Positions 51,949-63,027 of a stretch of DNA of 64,000 nt are shown one piece after another. The translations under genes were made by a program, and so were the position numbers. The stretch's first letter is position 1; each line of letters opens with the position of its first letter. The notes beneath the pieces are model-generated. The model did not search any database, was not told the origin of the DNA, and saw nothing but the letters and a program-made list of their open reading frames with translations. Location of the stretch: NCBI RefSeq assembly GCF_016808335.1, contig NC_053140.1:26344086-26408085 (forward strand), given 5' to 3'. The stretch is from Panicum virgatum (lineage: Eukaryota > Streptophyta > Magnoliopsida > Poales > Poaceae).

Positions 51949-54783
51949 ATGAAAGAGTCCGACCAGCTCGCGACTTCTTTTATCACACCTTTCGGCATGT
52001 ACTGCTACGTTACGATGCCCTTTGGCCTCAGAAACGCCGGAGCCACCTATCAATGGTGTATGCTCCACGTTTTCGGAGACCAACTCGGGCGGAGCGTAGA
52101 GGCATATGTCGATGACATTGTTGTCAAAACCAGGAAGGCGGATGACTTGGTTGCTGATCTCAGGATCGCATTCGATTGCCTACGAGCCAAAGGGGTAAAA
52201 CTTAACCCCGAGAAGTGCGTGTTTGGAGTGCCTCGAGGCATGCTCTTGGGCTTCATTGTCTCCCAGCGGGGCATCGAACCCAACCCTGACAAAGTCTCGG
52301 CCATCACTCGGATGGGACCGATCCGAGACCTAAAGGGGGTATGGAGGGTCATGGGATGCCTAGCGTCCCTTAGCCGTTTTATCTCGCGTCTCGGCGAGAA
52401 AGGCTTACCCCTGTATAGACTCTTGAGGAAAACCGAGCGCTTCACGTGGACCCCCGAAGCTCAAGAAGCCCTCGAAAGGCTGAAGGCATCGCTCACCCGT
52501 GCTCCCATTCTTACACCACCTACGGACGGCGAGCCCCTCTATCTATACGTGGCCGCGACGACCCAAGTGGTCAGCGCGGTGATCGTTGTGGAAAGACAAG
52601 AGGAGGGTCAAGCTCTGCCCATCCAGCGGCCGGTGTACTATATCAGCGAGGTATTGTCTGAAACCAAGACACGCTATCCACAGATTCAGAAGCTGCTTTA
52701 CGCAGTAGTATTGGCTCGGCGCAAGCTGCGTCACTACTTCGAGGCCCACCCCGTCACCGTGGTCTCGTCTTTCCCCTTGGGAGAGATAGCCCGCAACCGG
52801 GAAGCCGAGGGCAGAATCGCCAAATGGTCTGTGGAGCTGATGGGAGAGACACTCACCTACGCCCCCCGCAAGGCAATTAAGTCCCAAATCTTGGCTGACT
52901 TCGTGGCTGAATGGACGGACATTCAGCTACCCCCATCACAAATCCGGGGCGAATGCTGGACTATGTACTTCGACGGGTCGGTGATGAAAACTGGAGCCGG
53001 AGCCGGCCTCCTCTTCATCTCACCTCTCGGAGAACACATGCGGTATGTGATCCGCTTGCATTTCCCTGCTTCGAACAATATGGCGGAGTATGAGGCCCTC
53101 CTCGGTGGCCTCCGCATCGCCATCGAGCTCGGCGTAAAACGCCTCGACGCGCGCGGTGACTCTCAGCTCGTCATCGACCAAGTAATGAAGGAGTCCAGCT
53201 GTCACGACCCGAAGATGGAGGCGTATTGCAACGCAGTACGCCGCCTCAAGGACAAATTCGACGGCCTCGAGCTCAATCACGTCCCGTGCAAGTACAACGA
53301 GGACGCGGACGAACTGGCCAAGATAGCCTCGGGGCGGACCACCGTCCCCCCGAACATCTTCGCTCACGACATCCCCAGGCCCTCCGTCGAGTTCAAGCAA
53401 CCGACGGAGTCAGGCCCCTCGTCCGCCGGGCCCTCCGGCGGGAACCCCCCGGCGGACGGGGTCGAGCCCATGGATACTGACTTCGGGACAACCTCCGCGG
53501 ACGAGGCCGAAGCGATGGAAGTTGACGAGGCCCCCGCTTCGCGAGACTGGCGCGTTCAGTACCTCGACTGGATGGTTCGAGGGGTCCTACCCTCGGACCG
53601 CGCTCAGGCGCGACGCCTTGCCAGGCGGGCCAAGTCCTTCGTTCTAATCGACAACGAGCTACACAAGCGTAGCCCCTCGGGTGTCCTGCAACGTTGCATT
53701 CCCATCCCTGAGGGCAAGGAGTTGATCCGCGACATCCATGCTGGCGTCTGCGGCCACCACGCCGCGCCACGCACCCTCATGGGTAACGCGTTTCGGCAAG
53801 GCTTTTACTGGCCCACCGCGGTCGCCGACGCCACTGATGTCGTGCGGACTTGCGAGGGATGCCAGTTCTATGCCCGAAAAACACACCTCCCGGCCCATGC
53901 TCTGCAGACCATCCCCATCACGTGGCCGTTCGCCGTGTGGGGGCTGGACCTCGTCGGTCCGTTGAAGAGGGCGCCCGGGGGCTTCACCCACTTGCTGGTG
54001 GCGGTCGACAAGTTCTCCAAATGGATCGAGGCTCGACCCATCGGCAAGATCAATTCCGAGCAAGCAGTCCAATTCTTCACCGACATCGTCTTCAGGTTTG
54101 GGGTCCCGAACTCGATCATCACCGACAACAGCACCCAGTTCACAGGCAAGAAGTTCTTGGCGTTCTGCGACAGCTTCCACATACGTGTGGACTGGTCAGC
54201 TGTGGCACACCCACAGACGAACGGGCAAGTGGAGCGTGCCAATGGCATGATCCTCCAAGGACTAAAGCCGAGGATCTTCAACAAGCTGAACAAGTTCGGC
54301 CGAAGGTGGCTCACAGAGCTACCCTCGGTCATCTGGAGTCTGAGGACGACCCCGAGCAGAGCTACGGGTTTCTCTCCGTTCTTCCTCGTCTATGGCGCCG
54401 AGACCATCCTCCCCACCGACTTGGAATACGGATCGCCAAGGCTCATGGCATATCAAGAGCAACGAAACCAGCGAGCTCGCGAAGACTCGCTGGACCAAGT
54501 GGACGAGGCTCGAGACGTGGCACTCCTGCATTCCGCGCGCTACCAGCAGTCCCTACGAAGGTACCAAGCGCAGAGGGTCCGGCGCCGAGACCTCAACGAA
54601 GGGGACTTGGTGCTGAGGCTTCGACAGGACAACAAGGGCCGCCACAAGCTCTCACCTCCATGGGAAGGACCGTACATAATCGCCGAGGTGCTCAAGCCCG
54701 GCACGTACAAGCTGGCAAACGAGAACGGCGAAGTCCTCACCAACGCTTGGAACATACAACAGCTACGTCGTTTTTACCCTTAG
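51949..54783 (+). CDS. Element B reverse transcriptase, two RNase H domains and integrase
   Basis: 944 codons. The RT palm has MPFGLRNAGATYQ and catalytic YVDD (52105-52116). RNase H 1 (from residue ~197) has LYLYVAATTQVVSAVIVVER and RNPVYYIS-type sequence (RPVYYISEVL). A second, archaeal-like RNase H (residues ~336-455) has YFDGSVMKTGAGAGL, NNMAEYEALLGGL, GDSQLVIDQV and DELAKIA, the Tat-specific duplication. Integrase: H-x-H/C-x2-C zinc finger (HAGVCGHH, CEGCQ; residues ~596-637), then Asp 667 (GLDLVGP), Asp 726 (TDNSTQF) and Glu 762 (GQVERANG) with exactly 35 residues between the last two. The Ser in DNSTQF is Gly in almost all relatives (GGC to AGC). The C-terminus ends ...WNIQQLRRFYP. Confidence 0.95.
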   Translation: MKESDQLATSFITPFGMYCYVTMPFGLRNAGATYQWCMLHVFGDQLGRSVEAYVDDIVVKTRKADDLVADLRIAFDCLRAKGVKLNPEKCVFGVPRGMLLGFIVSQRGIEPNPDKVSAITRMGPIRDLKGVWRVMGCLASLSRFISRLGEKGLPLYRLLRKTERFTWTPEAQEALERLKASLTRAPILTPPTDGEPLYLYVAATTQVVSAVIVVERQEEGQALPIQRPVYYISEVLSETKTRYPQIQKLLYAVVLARRKLRHYFEAHPVTVVSSFPLGEIARNREAEGRIAKWSVELMGETLTYAPRKAIKSQILADFVAEWTDIQLPPSQIRGECWTMYFDGSVMKTGAGAGLLFISPLGEHMRYVIRLHFPASNNMAEYEALLGGLRIAIELGVKRLDARGDSQLVIDQVMKESSCHDPKMEAYCNAVRRLKDKFDGLELNHVPCKYNEDADELAKIASGRTTVPPNIFAHDIPRPSVEFKQPTESGPSSAGPSGGNPPADGVEPMDTDFGTTSADEAEAMEVDEAPASRDWRVQYLDWMVRGVLPSDRAQARRLARRAKSFVLIDNELHKRSPSGVLQRCIPIPEGKELIRDIHAGVCGHHAAPRTLMGNAFRQGFYWPTAVADATDVVRTCEGCQFYARKTHLPAHALQTIPITWPFAVWGLDLVGPLKRAPGGFTHLLVAVDKFSKWIEARPIGKINSEQAVQFFTDIVFRFGVPNSIITDNSTQFTGKKFLAFCDSFHIRVDWSAVAHPQTNGQVERANGMILQGLKPRIFNKLNKFGRRWLTELPSVIWSLRTTPSRATGFSPFFLVYGAETILPTDLEYGSPRLMAYQEQRNQRAREDSLDQVDEARDVALLHSARYQQSLRRYQAQRVRRRDLNEGDLVLRLRQDNKGRHKLSPPWEGPYIIAEVLKPGTYKLANENGEVLTNAWNIQQLRRFYP

Positions 54784-55377
54784 CATTTCAAGCTATTTCT
54801 CTATTGTTCGTAATCGCATTTTCAATTTCCCGAAATAATAAGGAAGCACGCTTCACTTATCGCTTTTTGGGAACCTTCCCGACCCTCGAGGGCTCGGGCG
54901 CGCACGAACATTGAGGTACGCCCGGCTTTACCCTCAGCAAAGTCGAGCCTCCCTCGGGGGCTACTACGGGGGGAACCCCCGAACGTCCCCAAAAAGTCGC
55001 CAATGTTTTTCGAAATATTTCCGTTTCGACCCTAAGCTTCTCGTATTCTTGGAAAAAATGGACGCGAGGCGTAAGCAACTACGGTACGGGGCTGGCCGAG
55101 TCGTGGGGCCGCCTACGCCTCCGGGATACGGCACCCCCCTCACCACCCTACGCCTACGTTGCTTATGAACGCGAACTTCCTCGCAGATGTTTATCTAAGT
55201 CGCATACGAAGAACACGGAAATAGAGTAAAGGAACACAGGCTCGATCACACAAGGCCTCGACGGGCCACACATTCAAATTACGAAACAAAATCCTTTATA
55301 TCCATAAAGTGCGATTACAAAGTGCGACTACGATATAAACACTAATCTATTTACATGGGTTTCGAGGCCCAACTGTC
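54784..55377 (+). other. Interval between convergent gag-pol and antisense gene
   Basis: No coding. It contains CCCTCGGGGGCTACTACGGG (54951-54970), a copy of the polypurine tract, and a GGGGGAACCCCC palindrome at 54970-54981. Both genes must terminate in or through this 594-bp gap. Confidence 0.6.
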
Positions 55378-58300
55378 CTAGAGGCTACCATCCCCCCCTT
55401 GCGAGTCTCCAGGGGCGTCGAATTCGGCGATGGGAGGGATGTCCGCCTCGAGCTTCTCGGCAAGGACGGTGGCGAACTCCTTTGCGGCTGCGTCGGCTTC
55501 ATCCATGATGGCCGATGCGGCGTCCGCGTCAGCATCATCCGGGACGACGTACCCCGACGACACCCTCTGGAGATCCATGAGGTAATGCGTCGAGGCCACG
55601 GCAAGAGCCCGCAGGACACCGAGGCGGAAGGTACTCTTGGCGTGTTCGGCAATCCGGCCGCCTAGCGCGCGCAGGCGGCTGATCACCGAGCTGCCCGAGA
55701 CGGCACCCTCCCCCTCGGGCTCTTGACACACACTCACGGCGGTCTGCTCCAGCTCAGCAAACTCCATTTGTGCCGCCGTGAGCGCGGTGTGGACCGCCTC
55801 CTTCGCCGCGGTCTCGTCCGCCACCTTCTGCCTCAGCTCTGAGCAAGAAAATCAACATCAGCTACGAAAATAAACAAATCGACGGAAAATCGAAGGTACT
55901 CACCCGCTATGTTCTTCTGCGCCTCCTCCCTCTGGGTACGGGCGGCCTCCTCGAGCGAGGACAAGGAGGCTTCTTTTTCCTTAAGTGTAGCCCCTATGTT
56001 TTGGAGGGTCACCTCCCTCTCTTCGAGGGCCACACCCTGTTCCTGGAGGGTCCCGGCGAGCGCAACCACGGCCACCTCTTTATGGAGGAGCTCGCCCTTC
56101 TGCTGCTCAAGCGCCGCGCTGAGGCGCTGCAGCTCAGCGCTCTGCCCCTCCGCCTCACGAGCCCTCTCCTCGAGCGCCGTCCGAAGGCGCTGCAGCTCGG
56201 CAGCTTGTGCCTCGGCCTCTTGGGCCTTCTCCTCCGCTGCCGCCCTCTGGACGTCCCGCTCACCAGCCACCCGAGCCAGCTCCTCCTCCAGCGCCCGCTG
56301 ACGCGCTCCCAGATCGGCCATTTTTGTGTTAGCATCGATGTTTTTGAGCACCAGCTCGGTGTTGTGTTGCCCGAGCTGGCTCATCTGGGAGTACAGCCGG
56401 TTCATCTCGGCGCTCTTCTCGCGCGAGATTTCCCTCAGCTGCTGCAAAGGGGGACGGCGTGGGTGAAGAAGCGCGAAAAGTTAAAACCAAACCGAAGCAA
56501 TTTCCGGGGGGAAATACTTACCTGGCTGACCTGGTAATCTGCATTCTGATGGAGCTGATAGGCGCGGTCGAGGGCCTGCAAGATCTTGCGCCCGACGCCC
56601 ATCTGCTTGTTCCAGGCCTCCTCCTCCTCCTGCTCCTTGCGAAGGAACTCTGAGGGGACAACGGACGGGACGATCACCCCGAGGTGGCTCCCCTCGGACG
56701 CCCCCGCTTCGAGCACGCCCGCACTGGCCGACGCGAACTCGACGATGTGGGCGGCGGCGCTCGCCGCAGCAGCGGGGTCGATATCCATCGAGTCCCCGTA
56801 CTCCCCGCTACTGTCCGACAGCTCCACCACCGCCGTCGCGCCCTCCTGCGCCATTGGCACGGGCACTATTGCGACGGTACCCTCGTCCCGGGCCTCGGTG
56901 GGCTCCGAGATGGGGGATCCTCCTACCCCTGGCGCCTCTTGCGCCATGTCCTCTGTGAGGCCCTCGTCCTCGGCCCTCGAGGGCTCGAACACGAGGGCCT
57001 CCTCGGCTGCTTGACCGGCAGGGCGCTCCTGCGCGTCCCCGCCAGTTTCTCCTTCTGTGACCGGTCGGGCGACGTTGTCCGCATCGCCCTGACCGGCCGC
57101 AACTCCAATGGCCGCTTGGGCGACGCCACCGGCACCGCCCTGGCCGGTCTCCTCGGCGTCGGCCGCCTGAGCAGCTGCTTCTGCGCCCCTCTGGCCGGCG
57201 TCGCCCTCCTCTTGTGCCCGGGCTTGCTGCGCCGCCTGGGTCCCTCGGGCCATGGCCTCCCGTAGCCTAGTGGCCGCCGCCTCGAGATCCACGGCGGGCT
57301 GAGGCTGCGGCGCCGTGTGCGGAGTGCTGCGAGACCCGGTCTTGAGAGCCTTGACCGGGGCAAGCCGCACTGCATCCTTGGGAACGGCCCCGGGGCTGGG
57401 AATCAAGAGACGCAAGTTAAGCAGGATCGAGAAATCTACCGAATACGTAACAAAAAACGAAATCTAAAAAACCTACCCAGATCGAGCACTCATGCTCCGT
57501 TTCCTCGTGGTGCTCTTTCGAGCCTGGGGCATCGAGCTGTCCCTCGAAGAATGCCCCGATGGCGCTCCCCTCGTGTCGGCCCGACGGCTCGAGGCCGCCA
57601 ACGCGGACGACTCCTCTCCCCCCGTGGCTTCGTAGCCACGGGTCAGCACCTGGGGCGCAGGCGACCCCTCGCCGGTCCCCGGCGTGGATGACCCCCGCAC
57701 CACACCCTCGAGGGAGGGATTCGCCGATGACCCCGCTACGGCCCCCGGCTCCTCTGGCGCCACGGTTGCTCCCTCTTCCTCGTCCCACAGGTAGAACGGT
57801 GGGGGGCTCGCGCGCGCACCTTCCCCATCGCTCCTCCGAGCGTGGTCCTCGGCATCCGAGGCCTCCTCCTCGTCGTCCTCCGAGGACTCAGGTGTGGCGG
57901 GCTACGGCTTCCCCTCCGCCCGGGCGAGCTGGCGCGCTTTGTCGTGCGCCGCCTTCCTTTTTCTCTTCCGCTCGGCCTTTGCCTCTGCCGCGTCCTTCCG
58001 CCTCTTCATCTTCTCCGCGTGGAGGCGATTGATCAGACGCTGTTCTAGGGCCGGGGGCCTCGAAATGCCACATCTTAACCCCTGTGCAACACACACGAAA
58101 TGGGGTCAGGGAAAGGAACTACACGACGCACGACGAGTTCGAAGCCAAAACTCACCAGGGAAATATACCCCAGCTCGGGGCGCATCTTGATCCTCCACAG
58201 ATCCGCGGGATCTTGGGGAAAATCCGCCACCGCGTACTTCGCCCTTCGGGCAGCATTGGTGTGGGAAAGAAGCTTGCTAGACGTCCTCGAGCCCTCGACC

Positions 58301-59070
58301 TTGCTCCCGGGGGTGAGTTGGTAAATCGGCAGGGCCCTCTCCACCAGGGGGATCACCCTCTGCCGGTGAAAGTTCGCGATGACGGCCGCCGCCGTCAACC
58401 CCTTCCTCGCCAAACGCGCCAGCACGTCGGTGAGGTCCTCGAGCCTGGCTTGTTGAGCTGGGGGCGACACCCCCCAGTCCCACTTCGCCGGACGCTCCCG
58501 AAGAACCTTGTTGGTAAACGCCGGGAGCGCGCCGCTGAAGTTTCGGAGGTAGAACCACCCTCGGCTCTACCCAGAGTTGTTTGTCGTCATCTTGCTGCTG
58601 ATGTAGAGGTTCCTCCGGTTCGGGCGGACGTGGAGCGTCAGGCCACCGGCTCGTGCAAACCGCCTCGGCTGGTTCCGCGCGTTCTCGACGAAGAGCTCGC
58701 CGTGGAACAGGTGGATCCAAAGATCCCAGTGGACGTCGATGCCGAGGTACCCCTCGCAGACGGCGACGAAGACCGCCGCCTGCGAGATGGAGTTGGGGCT
58801 GAAATTGTGCAGCTCCACTCCGTAGTACTCGCACAGGGCCCTCATAAACTTGCTGATGGGGACGCCGAAGCCCCGTTCGTGGAGGCGCACGAAGCTTACG
58901 ACGTAGCCCTGCGGGGGCTTCGGCTCAGACTCATCTGGGGGTGGGGAAATCCACGCCGGCGCCCCCGCGTCGGGGTTCCGCGGCAGCAGCCGATCGGCGA
59001 CCAGCTGCTCCAGAACCGCGACGGTGGCGGAGGACTTCCCCCATGGCAAGGGCTCCTGGATGTCAGACAT
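55378..59070 (-). pseudogene. Element B antisense five-exon gene, gypsy-type putative transposase domain
   Basis: Exons on the minus strand: 59070-58156, 58081-57477, 57395-56522, 56441-55904, 55838-55378. Each intron (71-81 bp, or 65 bp for the last) has GT and AG ends, phases agree at every junction, and exon lengths sum to 3393, exactly 1131 codons. Exon 1 has the plant 'putative gypsy-type transposase' domain (GYVVSFVRLHERGFGVPISK, HNFSPNSISQAAVFVAVCEG, WDLWIHLFHGELF, LWRIKMRPELGYISL). Exon 2 has a basic segment (EKMKRRKDAAEAKAERKRKR) and an acidic one. Exon 3 is Ala/Glu-rich and low-complexity. Exon 4 is a ~170-residue coiled coil. Exon 5 is helical and ends at TAG. In-frame TAGs at 58567 and 57902 break it. 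No catalytic residues are visible. The coiled coils suggest a structural or gag-like partner, but the function is unknown. Confidence 0.88.
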
Positions 59071-61700
59071 CTCCGAAAGTCGTGGGGGGATGGGAAAAAG
59101 GAAGGCTCGGAGATGGATAAGTCTCTCTCTCTCTTTCTCTTTTCTCCTTCTCGCTCTTGGCTACGGGTTCAGGAAGCGACGAAGGCGGAGAAGGCGAAGG
59201 CGAAGCAGGACGGAGGCAAATGGCCAGGTGAACCCAAAACATCCCCTTCTCCGTATTTATTTACCACGGGGGGCGCACCCACAGCCACGGCCCAAATCTA
59301 CCACATTCAATGCGGTAGATTTTGCTACCACTGACGGGTGGGCCCCACGACCGCGGAGTTTCCCATGCGCGCACGCAGTGATAAATGCGGCACGGTAACC
59401 GGCGGGCGCGACGCGACTGTTGTGTTATCCCATCCGTCAGCCGCCGCCCACGCCGCTCCGTCTGCCCGAGGCCGACGCCTGAAAAGGCGCACCCACGCTG
59501 CACCGCACGAATCGGGCCACGTTCGCCCACCACCAGCGGAAGACCCGCGTGCACGACTCGTGACTCTGCGTCGTTTCAAACCAAGACGGAATATTCCTTC
59601 AGGGGTCCCTTTACCCCCGAGGGAATCGCATTCCGAGGCCTTACTGATTAGGGGTTCGAAGCCTGGCCCGTCGGGGGGTTCGACAGGCGCCTCAGATCGC
59701 CAGAGTCAGGAACTGCAAGGATGTGCCGTACAAGCTACCATCGAACGTGGAGTTTGAGACATCCTACGCAGCGTTCAAGGCCAGTCAAGGGTGCCTAGAA
59801 GGGGGATCCCATCGAGGGAGAGCATCGAGCCCTCGAACCCTACCGAATGGGTTCGAGCCCCGCCTAGCGAACCCTCGCAAGCGCTTTATGAGACGTGTCT
59901 ATGGACCACCAGCCGACCCCTATCGAACGGGGCACGGACGTCCACTTGAACAAATCCGCTAATAGCTCACTGAAGCAACCATAGCTCGCAGCCCGGGCAC
60001 GGGTAGCATGGTGCGCTTCTCCCCTCCTCCCTGCGGAAGGGCGACGAGGGTCGTAATCAGAGTCGAGGATTCCCCTGAATGCCCTCATGTGGGCCTGGGC
60101 TCGGGGGCTCCCCGCACACCACGGCTCCAACCACACCCTCGAATAAATCATTAACCGTCACTTGTGAAACTCTACGCGTAAACCGAACCCACCGCTATTA
60201 GCGTACGTTCCCCTGAGGGTCAAGCTGGACGCCGGGCCGCTGTACCAGCTCTGAGAATGCCGAGGCCGACTGAAAGAGTGCCGTTGCCGGCTGAAAAAGG
60301 TGCAGGGCAGCCGCCGCAGCAAAGCTACCCGGTGGGACGATGTTTACAGCCCTTGGACGAGCACAAAATCTCCTCCAAGGCCTCGGGGGCTACACTCGCG
60401 GGTGCGCTGACGCGCCCCCGCGAAAATGACTTCACACATATTCGAGGGTCGTAAACTCTATATACGCCCTTGTACCCTCGGTAATCTCCTCCGTAGGAGA
60501 AAAAGGGGGACTTTATTGCTCATAATGCAAATAAAGATTACAAAGGGTTGCCGGCGCGAAGCCATCGAAAGATACAAACACATTGCCACCTGCGTGGCAA
60601 TTTTCCCTGTCTTAGGGAGGAGCAAGAGACGAAGAAAGGCACCAAGCCCTTAGCTGACGCAACAGCGAGGCTGCTAGGGATGCGAGAAGCGGCCCCCAGA
60701 CCTCACGGGTCCAGTGGGACGCTCTCCTCGCAAGCCTTCTTCTAGCGTCTCCTCCACCGAAGACCATGTGGGGGGTCGAGCTGGCGGACAGCGCCCTCCG
60801 CACCGTCTCCCCGAGAGCAACCTTGTCGCCTGGGGGGATGATGCAAAGAATAGCCGCCTAACCTGGCACGAACGCCATGGTCAGGCGTCTCCATCCCCCT
60901 TCAGGCTAGGGGACATCGCAGAAGCTTGACCCCACGGGCCCAATGCTCTTCTGCTGATCCCACTGAGCCTGGGGGATGGAGCGCACACCCACTCCGGTCT
61001 TTCCCTGCCGCTCGCAAGCATTCTTCTAGCACCTAAAATCTAAAAAAGCCAGGCCACCCCATCTGGGGGAAGGTCACGAAAGAGCAAAGGAAACATTACA
61101 GGATTTAGGCAATACTGGAAGAAAGAGTTGGGAGGCTGGAGAAGAAGGGGAAACCCCACGACCTCTATTTATAGCTGTGCCGGGCACCAAGCTCCAAGCT
61201 GGTCGGAAAGCAGAAGCTTGTGTCGCCCGTGACGACACGGCACTCCACGGGCAAAAGTTGTCCTCGGTCACCGTGCCGAGACACGACCGAACGAAATAAA
61301 GCGGAGCTGAGCCCCTGGACGCTAAGCGGTGCAGCATCGGCTCTGGCCGGCTGCCCTCAAACGGCGCGCCGCAAAGCAGTCAGGAACGCTGGGGCCAAGG
61401 CCCTGCGCACGGGACAGCTCGATAAAAGCACCAGCTGCCACGCAGCAGGTGCCACCGTCGCCCTGGCTCCCCTCAGTGCGCGGACACGTCTTGTCCTTCA
61501 AACAAACAAACAAAGAGGCGCGCGCCTCGAAGTACACCCCGCACGGGCGTACTATCCCAACCGGCGTGTTGTCACACCCGCCGGGCCCGCACTCAGGCGC
61601 GCCCGGCAGGTACGCGACTTTGACTAAACACGTCAAGAGAGAGATCGCCGAATTACCCTTTGGCCGAATCCATCGACTCGACCAAAGCCTCGGGGGCTAC
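59071..61700 (+). other. Element B 3' non-coding region and polypurine tract
   Basis: 2.6 kb with no gene. It serves as upstream region of the antisense gene. A ~150-bp block around 60520-60650 is conserved with 7745-7890. CCTCGGGGGCTAC at 60381-60393 is a second copy of the true polypurine tract, which is CCTCGGGGGCTAC at 61688-61700 directly before the 3' LTR. Simple-sequence TCTCTCTCTCTTTCTCTTTTC lies near 59125, in the antisense leader. Confidence 0.75.
59252..59263 (-). promoter_or_regulatory. Candidate TATA box of element B antisense gene
   Basis: On the minus strand TAAATAAATACG lies about 185 bp before the ATG at 59070, at a place comparable to the TATA boxes of the two related genes. 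Confidence 0.4.
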
Positions 61701-63022
61701 TGTCGGGTGCCACAATTAGGGACATCCTAATTGGGTTACTAAGACCACTTTCGAAACCACAAACACATGTTAAGGCAACTGGGCCCACGAAGGTCCCCGG
61801 CCTCCTTCCAAATCCGGAAGAAAGGAAAGGACTCAAAGAAGCCCAGCATGTGGCCCATTCGCACCCCTCTCAGGCCCACCGAACAATCTCCGCCTCGCTC
61901 GAGGGCTCCCTCCGGGACCCTCGACCGCGCAAACGCATCTCCGCCTCGCTCGAGGATAGCGGACCTGCCCTCGAGCAGGTGGCCAATCTCCGCCTCGCTC
62001 GAGGCCGTCTCCCGGCACAAGGGACAAACGGCCCCGCCGCCCAACCGACCGCCGTACGAAGGCATTAAAAGCCAGCCACTCCGCCACGGCTCAAAGGACG
62101 AGCGGCGTCAGACTGCCACTCCCGCAGTGGATATGACCGGCGTCCCATCCACTGACCCCGGTCACCGCTCAGCCACCCCGGTCACTGTAGCAACACTGTG
62201 GAGCATTCAATACGGCACCAGACAAGTTGGCGCCGCCCCCGTTACTGTTCTGCCGACTCCCACCATCGAGACCATCTCCCGCTGGGGAAGGGGTCTGGCG
62301 ATGTCACGTGCCCTTCCGAGAGGAGCACTCTGCATGCGCGGGCGCGACCCCAGACCTCCCTCTTGTGGGGTCCGGGACTTCCACGCGCTCCCGGACCTTC
62401 TAAATGTGCACGCCCGCACTCCGACCAGGGGGTCCGGGACCGTCCCACACTATTACTATCACCCGGATACTGCAGGACGGCCGCCGCCATCTCCGCGGGA
62501 CCAAGGACGAAATCCAGGGCGACAGCGACACGCGCCGCCTTCCCACAGTGTACTTCCTACAGTGTTCGACCACTGTACCCCGCGATTCAAGGGAGAACGA
62601 CGACTTCCGCGCCCCTACACTCATGTACACCGCCCCTCCTTACAACTATAAAAGGAGAGGGTGGGCTTTCTTTTGCGCAGGCTGATCAGATCTCTCCAAT
62701 CCAAGGTTGGAAGCAGGCTCTCTGATTTTCCCTCAGAGAACTCTCAGCACTACTGAGCACTCATCTCGCCCGGCTCCACTTCTAGCAGAGACTTGGGAGC
62801 TTTCCTCCCTCTCTCGCCTCGCTTGTATCCCCTACTACAAGCACCCCGGGTGCAAGATAATACAGTGCCCTCGCACACTCCCTTTGCTGGACGTACGGCC
62901 CTGCGGCCGGAACCAGGATAAACCGTGCGTTACTATGATTCCCTCTTGCATCATCATCTGGGACGAGGAAACACGCAGCATTTACTAGTTGGGATCCAGG
63001 CCCCCGGGTCGGGACACCGACA
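61701..63022 (+). repeat. Element B 3' LTR, 1322 bp
   Basis: TGTCGGGTGCC to GGGACACCGACA, followed by AGAGC. It has three CTCCGCCTCGCTCGAGG units and a TATA box at 62646-62654. 23 substitutions from the 5' LTR by eye (14 transitions, 9 transversions). Confidence 0.95.
62646..62654 (+). promoter_or_regulatory. Element B 3' LTR TATA box
   Basis: CTATAAAAG, identical to the 5' LTR copy. Read-out transcription could start near 62680 into element G2. Confidence 0.7.
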
Positions 63023-63027
63023 AGAGC
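63023..63027. other. Target-site duplication AGAGC, right copy of element B
   Basis: Second copy of the pentamer at 46858-46862. Confidence 0.96.

Larger units (their letters stand above)
48301..54783 (+). pseudogene. Element B gag-pol polyprotein, one frame with four stops
   Basis: A single frame from the ATG at 48301 (67 bases after the LTR) to TAG at 54781 covers gag, protease, reverse transcriptase, RNase H, a second RNase H and integrase: 2160 codons. It is interrupted only by TGA at 48493 and TAG at 49885, 51520 and 51874, with no frameshift. Each stop is one transition from Arg, Gln or Trp codons that suit the context. Tat elements normally encode gag and pol as one continuous frame, which matches. 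Pieces are described separately below. Confidence 0.92.
46863..63022 (+). mobile_element. Element B: complete Tat-type Ty3/gypsy retrotransposon, 16,160 bp
   Basis: Two LTRs (46863-48233 and 61701-63022) are bounded by identical AGAGC duplications. Between them are a primer site, gag-pol in one frame, a convergent five-exon antisense gene, a long 3' non-coding region and a polypurine tract. A second, archaeal-like RNase H domain after the first, and the antisense gene, are hallmarks of the Tat lineage (maize Grande is a known relative with an antisense gene). The LTRs differ by 23 substitutions over about 1320 aligned bases plus one 49-bp repeat unit. All stops look like single transitions, so the insertion is young but no longer coding-competent. 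Confidence 0.96.
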
